64,000 bases of DNA from Devosia sp. A16 (GTDB lineage Bacteria > Pseudomonadota > Alphaproteobacteria > Rhizobiales > Devosiaceae), in NCBI RefSeq assembly GCF_001402915.1, contig NZ_CP012945.1, positions 3,511,501-3,575,500 of the forward strand, given 5' to 3'. Within the stretch, counting starts at the first letter, position 1. Each line of letters begins with the position of its first letter. The translations under genes and the position numbers were made by a program. Shown one piece after another: positions 23,203 to 32,857 of this stretch. Below the pieces are notes generated by a model. The model worked only from the letters and a program-made list of their open reading frames with translations. It searched no databases and was not told where the DNA came from.

Positions 23203-24733
23203 GCTCGCTGGTCTCGGCATCGCCATCGCCGGCAACCGCCCCATCGCGGGGCTTGCTCTCACGCTGCCCGACGGCGCCGCCCTTGCCATCGTCGGCCGCG
23301 CCAATAGCGGCAAGAGCGTGCTGGCTGAGGCCATCGCCGGGCTGCTGCCGATCGAGGCGAGCATCGAGGGAGCCGGGCTCCCGGCAAGAGGCGCCGGCTT
23401 CGTCGGACCCGACGCCGATCTGGCAGACCTCGCTCGCCGTCTCGACCGCGGTGCCACGCTCCTGGTATGCGACGAGCCGGGCCGCGCCCTGGGACCTCTT
23501 GCGCAGCGCGAACTGCTGACGGCACTGCTCGAGGCCAACCGCGATCGACGGACGACGCTGCTCATCTTCACCCGCGACTTCCGCCTGCCCCTCGCCTTGG
23601 GGCTTGAAGTCGCCATCCTGAGCGACGGCAAGCTGGTGGAACGCGGCCCGGCTGTGGCCCTGCAGGAGCGTCCGCAGCATGCCGCGACCCGCGAACTGGT
23701 CGCCGCGGGTCGGCCGCGCACCCGCACCATGGCCCGCCCGCCCGTCGGCGAACCCCTGCTCGAGCTGCAAGACGTCGGCAGTCGCTTCGTCGACCCGCCT
23801 TTTCGTATCTGGCCGCGCCGCCCGTCGTTTGCGGCGCTCGAGAACATCACCCTCTCGGTGCGCCGGGGCGAGGCCGTCGGCCTGCTTGGCGCCGCCGGTG
23901 CCGGCAAGACGCAATTGCTGCGCCTGGTTGCCGGAGCCGGTCGCGCCAGCACTGGAAAGCTGGCGTTCGACCGCACATCCTACCGTGGGGATGATCTCGC
24001 CCGCGAGGCGCAGGCCCGTATCGGCCTGGTGTTTCCCAATCCGCGGGCCGCCTTCAACCCTGCGCTGCCCGTGGGCCTGTCGCTGACCGAGCCGCTGCGG
24101 GTCGAAGAGCAGTTGCTGATCGACGAACAGGCCGACCGCCTTGTCGAGGCGGTGCGGGTCGTCGGGCTGACCCCCGACGTGCTCGACCATCTGCCTGGCC
24201 AGTTCTCCGTCGCAGAGTTGCAGCGCCTCGCGCTGGCCCGTGCGCTGGTCGGTCGTCCGAGCCTCATCGTGCTTGACGAACCAACCGCGAGGCTCGATCC
24301 GGTGGAGACAGCCGAGTTTGTCATCCTGTTCAACCGTGTCCGCTCGGACTATGGCCTCGCCGTGCTCTGCGCCAGCCGGGATTTCGACGTGCTGCGCCTC
24401 GTCGCAGACCGCGTCCTGGTGCTCGATGCGGGCCGCCTCGTCGAAAGCGGCAAGCCATCCGAGCTGGCCGAAACCGGCCGGCATCCGGCGACCCTGGCGC
24501 TGCTGGCGGCGCGCTACCCCGAGCCGCTGCCGGCCACGCCACCGGCGCCTGTGTCGGCGCCGGCTACCGTGCTAGAGCACGGCTCCGACGAAGGCGCCGA
24601 AGGCAGGCAGGTCGAGATCCCCGTCGCCGATGGGAGCGGCGACCGAGCCGGGCGCGTCGATGCCCTTGACCCCGATCCCGTCGGGCAGGGGGACGGCGAT
24701 CGGGCCGCCAGTCATGTTGAAGGCACACAATAG
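23195..24733 (+). CDS. Fused, degenerate peptide-type ABC ATPase
   Basis: A 512-residue protein with two ABC halves. Half 1 has a Walker A (GRANSGKS, 34-41) but its Walker B (TLLVCDEP, about 88-95) follows after only about 50 residues instead of about 120: the Q loop, helical domain and signature are missing, and the switch His is Arg (FTRDF). Half 2 keeps Walker A (GAAGAGKT, 232-239) and B (SLIVLDEP, 356-363), but the Q-loop Gln is Pro (VFPNP), the signature is FSVAE instead of LSGGQ, and the switch His is Arg (ASRDF). Starts at GTG 23195 after GGGAG. The last about 54 residues are read antisense to the glucosidase gene, so the original end was probably lost. Confidence 0.75.
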   Translation: MLELAGLGIAIAGNRPIAGLALTLPDGAALAIVGRANSGKSVLAEAIAGLLPIEASIEGAGLPARGAGFVGPDADLADLARRLDRGATLLVCDEPGRALGPLAQRELLTALLEANRDRRTTLLIFTRDFRLPLALGLEVAILSDGKLVERGPAVALQERPQHAATRELVAAGRPRTRTMARPPVGEPLLELQDVGSRFVDPPFRIWPRRPSFAALENITLSVRRGEAVGLLGAAGAGKTQLLRLVAGAGRASTGKLAFDRTSYRGDDLAREAQARIGLVFPNPRAAFNPALPVGLSLTEPLRVEEQLLIDEQADRLVEAVRVVGLTPDVLDHLPGQFSVAELQRLALARALVGRPSLIVLDEPTARLDPVETAEFVILFNRVRSDYGLAVLCASRDFDVLRLVADRVLVLDAGRLVESGKPSELAETGRHPATLALLAARYPEPLPATPPAPVSAPATVLEHGSDEGAEGRQVEIPVADGSGDRAGRVDALDPDPVGQGDGDRAASHVEGTQ

Positions 24734-26266
24734 GGTGTCAGCGCCCGCGGTGCGGGTGAACATCAGCACTCCCTGAGGCGCGTCGAGCGTCTTGATCGTA
24801 CCCTTCACCAGCGCCTGGTGCTCGCGCCTAAACTGCAGCGTCGCCCGGTAGTGGTGCAGCAGCGAGTCATTCTGCTTTTCCTGCAGGTCCGGCGCCTTGA
24901 GCAGGTGATCGCCGGGGACCGGCAGCCAGGCACGCGGCGCCGTCGAAAAACCGCCCAGATGGGCCGTCGATTGCCACACCATCGGTGTGCGGCATCCGTC
25001 GCGCCCTTTGAACTGCGGCCAGAACTCGATGCCGTAGGGATCCACCAGGTCCTCGAACGCCAGCTCGGCTTCGGTCAGCCCCAGCTCTTCGCCCTGGTAG
25101 AGGCAGACCGAGCCGCGCATCGTCAGCAGCATCGTGGCGGTCAGCCTGCCGAAAGCGTCACGGTCGCCATGGCTCATCCAGCGGCTCACGTGGCGCACCA
25201 CGTCGTGGTTGGAAAAGGCGAGGCAGATCCAGCCGTTCGGCGCATCCTTTTCGGTGAGGTCGATCGATTTCCTGAAATGGTCGGCATCGAACGCTCCGCC
25301 CAGATAGTCGAAGGTATAGGCCATATGCAGCCTGTCATTGCCCGAGGTGTACTGCGCCATCACCTCCAACTGGTGCTGGCTGTCGCCGATCTCGCCGACC
25401 GAAGTGCGGCCCGGATACTCGTCGAGCAGCGAGCGGATACGAGTGAGGAATTCGAGGTTCTCCGGCCGGCTCTTGTCGTAGAGATGCTCCTGGAAATTGT
25501 AGGGGTTCACTGCCGGAGCGGTGGAGGCGTTGAAGTCTTCCGGCTTCACCACCGGATTGGACTCGAGGCCGAGCGAAGCGAAGTAGAAATTCACCGTGTC
25601 GAGCCGGAAACCATCCACCCCGCGCTCGAGCCAGAACCGCATGTCGCCCAGCACCGCATCCTGCACGTCCGGATTGTGGAAATTGAGGTCCGGCTGCGAG
25701 GTCAGGAAATTGTGCATGTAGTACTGCATGCGCCGGCTGTCCCAGGTCCAGGCCGAGCCGCCAAAGATCGACAGCCAGTTGTTGGGCGGCGTGCCGTCCG
25801 GGTTCGGATCCGCCCACACGTACCAGTCATGTCGCGGGTTGGTCCGGTTCTGCCGGCTTTCCGAGAACCACGGGTGCTTGTCCGAGGTGTGCGAGATCAC
25901 CTGGTCGATGATCACCTTCAGTCCGCGCGAATGCGCCTTTTCCAGCAGGCGGTCGAAATCGCCGAGCGTGCCGAAGATCGGGTCGACGTCGCGATAGTTG
26001 GAAACGTCGTAGCCGAAATCCTTCATCGGTGAGGTGAAGAACGGGCTGAGCCAGATCGCGTCGACGCCGAGGTCGGCGACATAATCGAGCCGTTCGGTGA
26101 TCCCCACCAGGTCGCCGATGCCGTCGCCGTTATGGTCCTGAAACGAGCGAGGGTAGATCTGGTAGATCACCGCACCACGCCACCAGTCCTTGTCGAGCGG
26201 TTGTTCCGGGTTGGACTTCTGCTCCGTCATCGGCGGAACGGCCATCATCGGCGGCACAACGCTCAT
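24572..26266 (-). CDS. GH13 alpha-glucosidase
   Basis: A 564-residue cytoplasmic GH13 enzyme, probably alpha-glucosidase acting on maltose, sucrose or short oligosaccharides (GH13_23-like by IYQIYPRSFQDHNGDGIGDL). Catalytic residues: nucleophile Asp in DGFRLDTVNFY, acid/base Glu in TSVGEIGDS, and the stabilising Asp in AFSNHDVVRH. The C-terminal beta domain is complete. ATG 26266 has AGGAG upstream. Its 3' end overlaps 162 bases of the convergent ABC ATPase frame; the glucosidase C-terminus looks natural, so it is the ATPase that runs over. No sugar transporter is adjacent. Confidence 0.93.
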   Translation of the reverse strand: MSVVPPMMAVPPMTEQKSNPEQPLDKDWWRGAVIYQIYPRSFQDHNGDGIGDLVGITERLDYVADLGVDAIWLSPFFTSPMKDFGYDVSNYRDVDPIFGTLGDFDRLLEKAHSRGLKVIIDQVISHTSDKHPWFSESRQNRTNPRHDWYVWADPNPDGTPPNNWLSIFGGSAWTWDSRRMQYYMHNFLTSQPDLNFHNPDVQDAVLGDMRFWLERGVDGFRLDTVNFYFASLGLESNPVVKPEDFNASTAPAVNPYNFQEHLYDKSRPENLEFLTRIRSLLDEYPGRTSVGEIGDSQHQLEVMAQYTSGNDRLHMAYTFDYLGGAFDADHFRKSIDLTEKDAPNGWICLAFSNHDVVRHVSRWMSHGDRDAFGRLTATMLLTMRGSVCLYQGEELGLTEAELAFEDLVDPYGIEFWPQFKGRDGCRTPMVWQSTAHLGGFSTAPRAWLPVPGDHLLKAPDLQEKQNDSLLHHYRATLQFRREHQALVKGTIKTLDAPQGVLMFTRTAGADTLLCAFNMTGGPIAVPLPDGIGVKGIDAPGSVAAPIGDGDLDLPAFGAFVGAVL

Positions 26267-26410
26267 CGGGGGGACTCCTGGGTGGATTTCGCCCACGTTT
26301 GGCGCGGCGCGCGGGCCGGTGTCAATCGCGACCCGGCGCGCAGGAGCCCTGCAGATGAGGCTCGAAGTCGGTCCATGCGCAGTGGGCCCTCTGAGAGAAC
26401 CGGCTTCCCA

Positions 26411-26449
26411 AACGAAAGGGCGGCCCGTCGGACCGCCCTCCCGTTCGTG
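26411..26449. terminator. Hairpin between groEL and the glucosidase gene
   Basis: AGGGCGG (26417-26423) and CCGCCCT (26433-26439) form a 7-bp stem, extended by ACGAA/TTCGT with an internal bulge. One of three inverted repeats in the 324-base gap 26267-26590, which holds no gene. Confidence 0.4.
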
Positions 26450-26520
26450 ACCTTCGTGAGAAGATCGGATGTCGTCTTGCCCGAAGGGCCACGGCCGTGG
26501 GCCGCCCCCGCGGAGGTCCA

Positions 26521-26544
26521 GCATTCGGGCCGAAGCCCGAATGC
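26521..26544. terminator. Perfect 10-bp hairpin downstream of groEL
   Basis: GCATTCGGGC, loop CGAA, GCCCGAATGC: a perfect stem with a tetraloop, about 50 bases after the groEL stop. Followed by no T run on either strand, so it may stabilise the mRNA 3' end more than terminate. Confidence 0.45.
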
Positions 26545-26572
26545 GGTGCGGACCGTGAGCGCCAAGAACTCT

Positions 26573-28243
<1,671 letters not shown>

Positions 28244-28286
28244 TTACGAAGTTGAGGGGGAGGGTCGGAACCGGCCTGGCGCCTGG

Positions 28287-28574
28287 TTACGCGATCACGC
28301 CCATGATGTCGGATTCCTTCATGATCAGGAGGTCCTGACCATTGAGCTTCACCTCGGTGCCGCTCCACTTGCCGAACAGAATCCGGTCGCCTTCCTTGAC
28401 GTCCAGCGGCACGATCTTGCCGGCCTCGTCACGGGCGCCCGGGCCCACGGAGACGATCACGCCCTCGGAGGGCTTTTCCTTGGCGGTGTCGGGGATGATG
28501 ATGCCGCCAGCCGATTTCTCTTCGCTGTCGACACGCCGGACGACCACGCGGTCGTGCAGGGGACGGAAAGCCAT
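28287..28574 (-). CDS. groES: Co-chaperonin GroES (Hsp10)
   Basis: The 95-residue lid of the GroEL cage. [12 protein letters not shown] at the N-terminus, the mobile loop [18 protein letters not shown] and the C-terminal [13 protein letters not shown] are all typical. ATG 28574 has AGGAG; a longer in-frame start at 28592 lacks a ribosome site. Transcribed from a sigma-70-type promoter with CIRCE about 40 bases upstream. Confidence 0.98.
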   Translation of the reverse strand: MAFRPLHDRVVVRRVDSEEKSAGGIIIPDTAKEKPSEGVIVSVGPGARDEAGKIVPLDVKEGDRILFGKWSGTEVKLNGQDLLIMKESDIMGVIA

Positions 28575-28611
28575 TTTTGCTCCTATCAGCAACTAAGTGA
28601 TTTCGCGTCTG

Positions 28612-28638
28612 TTAGCACTCGTGATCGAGGAGTGCTAA
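28612..28638 (-). promoter_or_regulatory. CIRCE element (HrcA operator)
   Basis: Perfect TTAGCACTC-N9-GAGTGCTAA, immediately downstream of the groES promoter. HrcA bound here represses groESL until heat shock. The palindrome extends one base further on each side (G/C). Confidence 0.97.
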
Positions 28639-28650
28639 CAGCTGGCAGGG

Positions 28651-28679
28651 GATATAGGAGGGGGGCCAAAGCGAGTCAA
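28651..28679 (-). promoter_or_regulatory. groESL promoter
   Basis: On the minus strand: TTGACT (28674-28679), 17-base spacer, TATATC (28651-28656), 12 bases before CIRCE, so CIRCE covers the transcription start as in other HrcA-controlled chaperonin operons. Confidence 0.75.
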
Positions 28680-28850
28680 GGACGAGGCGAGCCATACGAT
28701 GACGATGTGGCGGCTATGCGACGAATGCATGAAACGGGCGCGCTGCAGCCACGTTTGTGGTGCCGAGATAAACCGTAACCGGCCCGATGGTAAGTTGCAA
28801 AGCGTCGAGCTTGGCAGTACCTGAGGCCCTGAGATACCTCCGGAGCAGAC

Positions 28851-30002
28851 GTGACCGTCGTCCAGTTCGATAGCCATCCCCGTAAAGCCACCGAAACCTG
28901 GGTTGCCCCGCAACTCGCGGTGATCGTGCCCAGCTACAACGAGCGCGACAACGTCGCGCTGCTTTACGACAAGGTCACCGCCGCCCTCGGCAACACGCCA
29001 TTCGAGTTCATCGTGGTCGACGACAACTCTCCCGATGGCACTTCCGAAGTGGTGCGCGAGATGGCGAGGCGGCACCAGAATGTCCGCGGCATTCACCGGC
29101 TTGGTCGGCGCGGCCTGAGTTCTGCGGTGGTGGAGGGCATCCTCGCCAGTGCCGCACCCTATTTTGCAGTCATCGACGCCGACCTGCAGCATGACGAAGC
29201 CATTCTCCCCCAGATGCTGGAGAAGGCGATTGCCGGCGACCACATCGTCGTGGGTACGCGCTACAGTGGCGATGGCAGCGTCGGTGAGGGCCTGTCGAGG
29301 ACGCGCGAGGCCGGCAGCCGTTTCGCCACCAGGCTTTCCAGCCTCGTCACCGGCAAGTCGCTCAGCGACCCGATGAGCGGCTTCTTCCTGATGCGCCGCA
29401 GCGTCTTCGACGAGATCGCTCCCTCGCTCAGCGATGACGGCTTCAAGATCCTGCTCGACATCATCGTCTCCGCCGGTCGCGCCCGTGCCCGGCAGGGCAA
29501 GGAGTTGCGGATCGGCGAGGTGCCCTACACATTCCGCCCCCGCCACGCCGGCGAGAGCAAGATGAGCTCGCTCGTGGTGGTGCAGTTCCTTGGGTTGATC
29601 GTCTCCAAGCTTTCCGGCGGCCTGCTCCCCACCACCTTCCTGCTGTTCGCGCTGGTCGGCGGCCTCGGCGTCGTGGTCCATATGGGCACGCTCTGGTTCA
29701 CCCACGAGGTGCTGGCCTTCAACTTTGTCTGGTCGCAGGTGGCGGCAACGCTCCTCGCCATGACCTTCAACTTCATGCTCAACAACGAGCTGACCTACGC
29801 CAACAAGAAGCTGCGCGGCTGGCGCTATCTCACCGGCATGCTCACGTTCTACGCCGTCTGTTCCATCGGCGCCCTCGCCAACGTCTCGGTCGCCAGCTGG
29901 ATCTACGCCTTTGACGGGCAGTTCTACGTGGCCGGCCTGCTCGGCGTGCTGATGAGCGTTGTCTTCAACTACTCCGTTACAAAGGTATTCACATGGCGCT
30001 GA
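28851..30002 (+). CDS. GT2 glycosyltransferase fused to a GtrA domain
   Basis: A 383-residue dolichol-phosphate-mannose-synthase-like enzyme: the GT-A domain (about 20-250) has VIVPSYNERDN, VVDDNSPDGTSE and the DADLQHDE metal site; residues 250-383 form a GtrA domain of four transmembrane helices. Such proteins make polyprenyl-phosphate sugars and flip them for use in the periplasm. GTG 28851 follows GGAG. It is divergent from groES across about 280 bases containing the groESL promoter, and overlaps the next small gene by 10 bases. Confidence 0.9.
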   Translation: MTVVQFDSHPRKATETWVAPQLAVIVPSYNERDNVALLYDKVTAALGNTPFEFIVVDDNSPDGTSEVVREMARRHQNVRGIHRLGRRGLSSAVVEGILASAAPYFAVIDADLQHDEAILPQMLEKAIAGDHIVVGTRYSGDGSVGEGLSRTREAGSRFATRLSSLVTGKSLSDPMSGFFLMRRSVFDEIAPSLSDDGFKILLDIIVSAGRARARQGKELRIGEVPYTFRPRHAGESKMSSLVVVQFLGLIVSKLSGGLLPTTFLLFALVGGLGVVVHMGTLWFTHEVLAFNFVWSQVAATLLAMTFNFMLNNELTYANKKLRGWRYLTGMLTFYAVCSIGALANVSVASWIYAFDGQFYVAGLLGVLMSVVFNYSVTKVFTWR

Positions 30003-30175
30003 GCGCAGAACTCGAAATCAAGCTCCGCCGCACCGGTGGCGTCGGCCCCAACACCAAGTGGGACTGGAGCCTGGTCGACGCCGAGGGCACCGTGGTGAAA
30101 AAGGGGTCAGCCCTGGGCGAAGAGGCGCGCGCGTTTGCAACGGCCAAGAAGGCCCGCGACAAGCTGAAGGGTTAG
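29993..30175 (+). CDS. Small conserved-looking protein after the GT2 gene
   Basis: A 60-residue protein starting MALSAELEIKLRR with a KWDWSLVDAEGTVVKKGSA beta-hairpin and a C-terminal Ala/Lys helix (EEARAFATAKKARDKLKG). The ATG lies inside the last codons of the GT2 gene (10-base overlap), suggesting coupled translation. I do not recognise a family. Composition and the clean fold-like pattern make it likely real. Confidence 0.6.
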   Translation: MALSAELEIKLRRTGGVGPNTKWDWSLVDAEGTVVKKGSALGEEARAFATAKKARDKLKG

Positions 30176-30451
30176 ATCAGATCCTGCGGCGGCCACTGCT
30201 GGGCGCCGTGGATCACCGGAGCACCGTGATCTGGTCAGGTGCCACAGCATAGATCACGATGTACGGCGTGCCGGTGACCACGAGTTCGCGGGTGGCTGCC
30301 ACTCGTCCCAGGCGACCGCTTTCGGGAAAGGCGGCCAGTTGCCGCCGACAGTGGAGATCTTGCCGTCATTTTCGGGGGCAGCGGAGAAGTTGTCAGCGGC
30401 GATACGATCAAGAATCGCATCGCGATCCCGCTCCGAAGCCCGCGACCAGAC
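30172..30451 (-). pseudogene. Broken ParE/RelE-type toxin gene
   Basis: Three frames on the minus strand together spell one toxin of the plasmid-stabilisation (ParE/RelE) type: VWSRASERDRDAILDRIAAD (from 30451), then after a shift QLAAFPESGRLGR and TGTPYIVIYAVAPDQITVLR, then after another shift VIHGAQQWPPQDLI ending at TAA 30172-30174. At least two frameshifts break it, so no functional toxin is made. It sits directly after a truncated antitoxin gene, in normal toxin-antitoxin order. Confidence 0.75.
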
Positions 30452-30473
30452 GACTTAGCGAAGTATTCCTCGA

Positions 30474-30578
30474 TCACCTCACTGGGGATTCCGGGCCGCG
30501 GAAGCGAGCCAGGACCTCGCTTGCCTTGTCGCGGATTTCGGGATCGATGCGAGCCCGAACGAGAGAATTGCTGGCCAT
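30474..30578 (-). pseudogene. Truncated RelB/DinJ-like antitoxin gene
   Basis: Starts at ATG 30578 with AGGAGG five bases upstream and encodes MASNSLVRARIDPEIRDKASEVLA, a good RelB/DinJ N-terminus (ribbon-helix-helix DNA-binding part), then diverges and stops after 34 residues at 30474. Another frame resumes with VIEEYFAKS just downstream. The DNA-binding N-terminus may still be translated even though the toxin-binding part is lost. Confidence 0.65.
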
Positions 30579-30609
30579 GGAAGCCTCCTATGGTCAGTTC
30601 AGTGAAGCC

Positions 30610-31407
30610 TCAAGCCGCGCCCTTCTTGCCCTCGAGCTCCGCCCAGGACTGCCGCTTGCGATAGATCGTTGATGGGCTGAGCTCGAGTGCCGCGGCGGCC
30701 AGCGCGATATTGCCGCCGAAGCTCTCGATCGCTTCCTCGATGATCCGTTGCTCCTGTTGCCACATCGGCAGCACTGCCGGCCGCACCGGCGATGCCGCCG
30801 CCGCGGCGCGTCGCTCGGTCTCGCCGCCATCGAACATGGCAACGATCCGGCGCGCCACCCCCTCGAGATTCTCTGCGCTGCCCGGCAGGTCGCGTGCCAC
30901 GAATTCGAGCACGGTCTGCAGCTGGGTGGAGGCATCGATCAGGCCGGCGACACGCTCCTGCTCGGCCGGGCCGCGGAACGCTCCGGCGATCGGCCGGCCG
31001 TGCCGGTGCGCCAGCTCGCTCAGTCGCGTCGCCAGCGTCATGCCATCCAGCGGGCGCGTCACGTGCTCATGTGCGCCGGCCTGCAGAGCCGCCAGCGTCG
31101 CCGATATCGACCCGCCATCGGAGAGCACCACTACCAGCGCACCCGGGGCCAGCCGCACCAACCGCGCCACTGCATCCTCGGCTTCCGCCACGAGGTCGCG
31201 CAGGCTGTCGAGTTCGGCCAGCAGCAGATCATACGAGGCGAGCCGCAGCCGGTCCGCCGCCTCGCGGCCACCCCGGGCGAGCGCGATCTCGGGCGCGACG
31301 ATGAAACCTTGATCAAGCACTTCGATCAAAGCCCGCGCGCCCGCCTCGTCGCGATCGACGAGCAGGATGCGGGCGGCATTTTCCAGGCCGAAGCCGGGAG
31401 CGGGCAT
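30610..31407 (-). CDS. Receiver-like plus Fis-type DNA-binding protein
   Basis: A 265-residue regulator with an N-terminal receiver-like domain (1-130) and a C-terminal Fis/HTH_8 helix-turn-helix (about 219-256, with GNIALAAAALELSPSTIYRK). There is no AAA+ domain, so it is not a sigma-54 activator. The receiver is altered: where the phosphoacceptor Asp is expected the sequence is YDLLLAELDS, giving Glu65, and the KP motif is RP (VTRPL). The acidic pocket DRDE is present. It may act without phosphorylation, as Glu often mimics phospho-Asp. Divergent from the EAL-like gene. Confidence 0.8.
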   Translation of the reverse strand: MPAPGFGLENAARILLVDRDEAGARALIEVLDQGFIVAPEIALARGGREAADRLRLASYDLLLAELDSLRDLVAEAEDAVARLVRLAPGALVVVLSDGGSISATLAALQAGAHEHVTRPLDGMTLATRLSELAHRHGRPIAGAFRGPAEQERVAGLIDASTQLQTVLEFVARDLPGSAENLEGVARRIVAMFDGGETERRAAAAASPVRPAVLPMWQQEQRIIEEAIESFGGNIALAAAALELSPSTIYRKRQSWAELEGKKGAA

Positions 31408-31612
31408 GGCGACAGGTCCTTGGGCACGTGGCTGTGCTGAATGGAGTGTTGACGAACTGGGTAAATAAACCGTTCAGCCGGCGCGGACAGCAAACGCGCT
31501 GTGTCTCCCGATTAGCCACAGCTGGCGCGTTCCCGCGCCTATCGGCAGGGGCCGCCCGATGCTATGACGGGATGCGTCGAATCCCGCTGTCCCCTGGGAG
31601 CCCGAGCGTCAC

Positions 31613-32845
31613 GTGCAAGGCCTCGTCTACATCTTCATCGCGTTGGCCACGCTTGGCGTCGCGGCGGCTGCCTATTTCGGGCTGACGTTCTCGCCGATCG
31701 AAGCCTTCGTCACCGCCATCGCCTTCGGCGCCATTGCCGTGGTGCTGATGGAGCGGCGGCTGCGCCAGCGTTCCGAGGCCCGGCTCGAGCGCGCCGTCGA
31801 GGATCTGGCGCGTCTGCTGTCGACCGACGCCAAGGCCGGGCAGGTCCTGAGCCAGCGGGTCAATGCGCTTGCCGACACCAATGTCGGCAGCCGGCTCGAC
31901 GGCATCGAGGCCGACATTTCAGTCCTCGGGACGGTGACCCGACAGCTCGCCGAGGCACTGGCCGAGTTCGAGGAGGCGCGGCGGGCCGACGGCGGCGCGC
32001 GCCTTGCCGAGGCGACGGCGGCGCCGGCCGAACCCGATGACGACATCTTCCTCGACCCGATGATTCCGGAGGCCGAGCTGCGCGCCGCGCTCGATGCCAA
32101 CCGGCTGGTGTTCCATATCGAACCGCTGGTCCGCCTCCCGGCGCGCAAGCCCATCGGCTATGATCTGGTGCCGCGCCTGATGCAGGATGCCGGCGGTCTC
32201 GCCGATGCGCCGGATTTCATGCCGCGCCGCGGTGGCGAAGAGCTGATCCGCCGGATCGAGGCGATGGCGCTCGATGAAGCCGTCACCATTGCGCGGCGCG
32301 CCAGGACCTCGGGTCAGCCGATCACCCTGTTCCTGCCGCTCAGTCGCGCCACCATCCTCGACAGGAAGGCGCTCGAGCAGGTGACAGCAACGCTGGTCGC
32401 CAACCAGGCGATCACCGCTTCGCTGCACTTCGCCGTGCGTCAGACCGAGTGGAAGCCGCTCGGCCCGGCCGACAAGCGTGCGCTTTACGAGTTCCGCAAG
32501 GCCGGGGCCGGCTTCGTGCTCACCGATGCCACCTCGCTGCGGTTCGATTTCGCCGAGCTCGAAGGCCTCGGCTTCAGCGACGTGCGGTTCGATGCGACCC
32601 GCTTCCTCTCGAATCCGCAGAGCTTCACCGATTTCCACACCGCCGACATCGCGCCCTATGCCAAGCGCTTCGAGATCGAGCTCTGCGGCACCGGGGTGAT
32701 CGATGAGCAGCAGTTGCTCAGCCTGTTCGAAGATGGCATCAGCCTGGTGCAGGGCCCCCATATCGGCCGGCCCGGTCCGGTCCGTCCGGACCTGACGGCA
32801 GAGCGTCCGCGCGATGCCGAGCGCCGCGTCGAGGCGCAAGCTTAG
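31613..32845 (+). CDS. Membrane-anchored degenerate EAL-domain protein
   Basis: A 410-residue protein with two N-terminal hydrophobic segments (1-46), a helical linker (48-125) and an EAL-like domain (about 152-395). EAL enzymes hydrolyse cyclic di-GMP, but here the EAL motif is DLV (184-186 in KPIGYDLVPRL) and the DDFG(T/S)G loop is replaced by TDATSLRFD, so metal binding and catalysis should be lost. It may bind cyclic di-GMP or protein partners. GTG 31613 start. Followed by a HAD phosphatase at 12 bases. Confidence 0.8.
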   Translation: MQGLVYIFIALATLGVAAAAYFGLTFSPIEAFVTAIAFGAIAVVLMERRLRQRSEARLERAVEDLARLLSTDAKAGQVLSQRVNALADTNVGSRLDGIEADISVLGTVTRQLAEALAEFEEARRADGGARLAEATAAPAEPDDDIFLDPMIPEAELRAALDANRLVFHIEPLVRLPARKPIGYDLVPRLMQDAGGLADAPDFMPRRGGEELIRRIEAMALDEAVTIARRARTSGQPITLFLPLSRATILDRKALEQVTATLVANQAITASLHFAVRQTEWKPLGPADKRALYEFRKAGAGFVLTDATSLRFDFAELEGLGFSDVRFDATRFLSNPQSFTDFHTADIAPYAKRFEIELCGTGVIDEQQLLSLFEDGISLVQGPHIGRPGPVRPDLTAERPRDAERRVEAQA

Positions 32846-32857
32846 TAGGAAAAGACC

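Noticed and set aside
30235-30477. An 80-codon minus-strand frame starting MIEEYFAKSSG as a real gene
   Set aside because: Its parts match a toxin-antitoxin pair only when frames are joined; as one frame the second half reads as nonsense.
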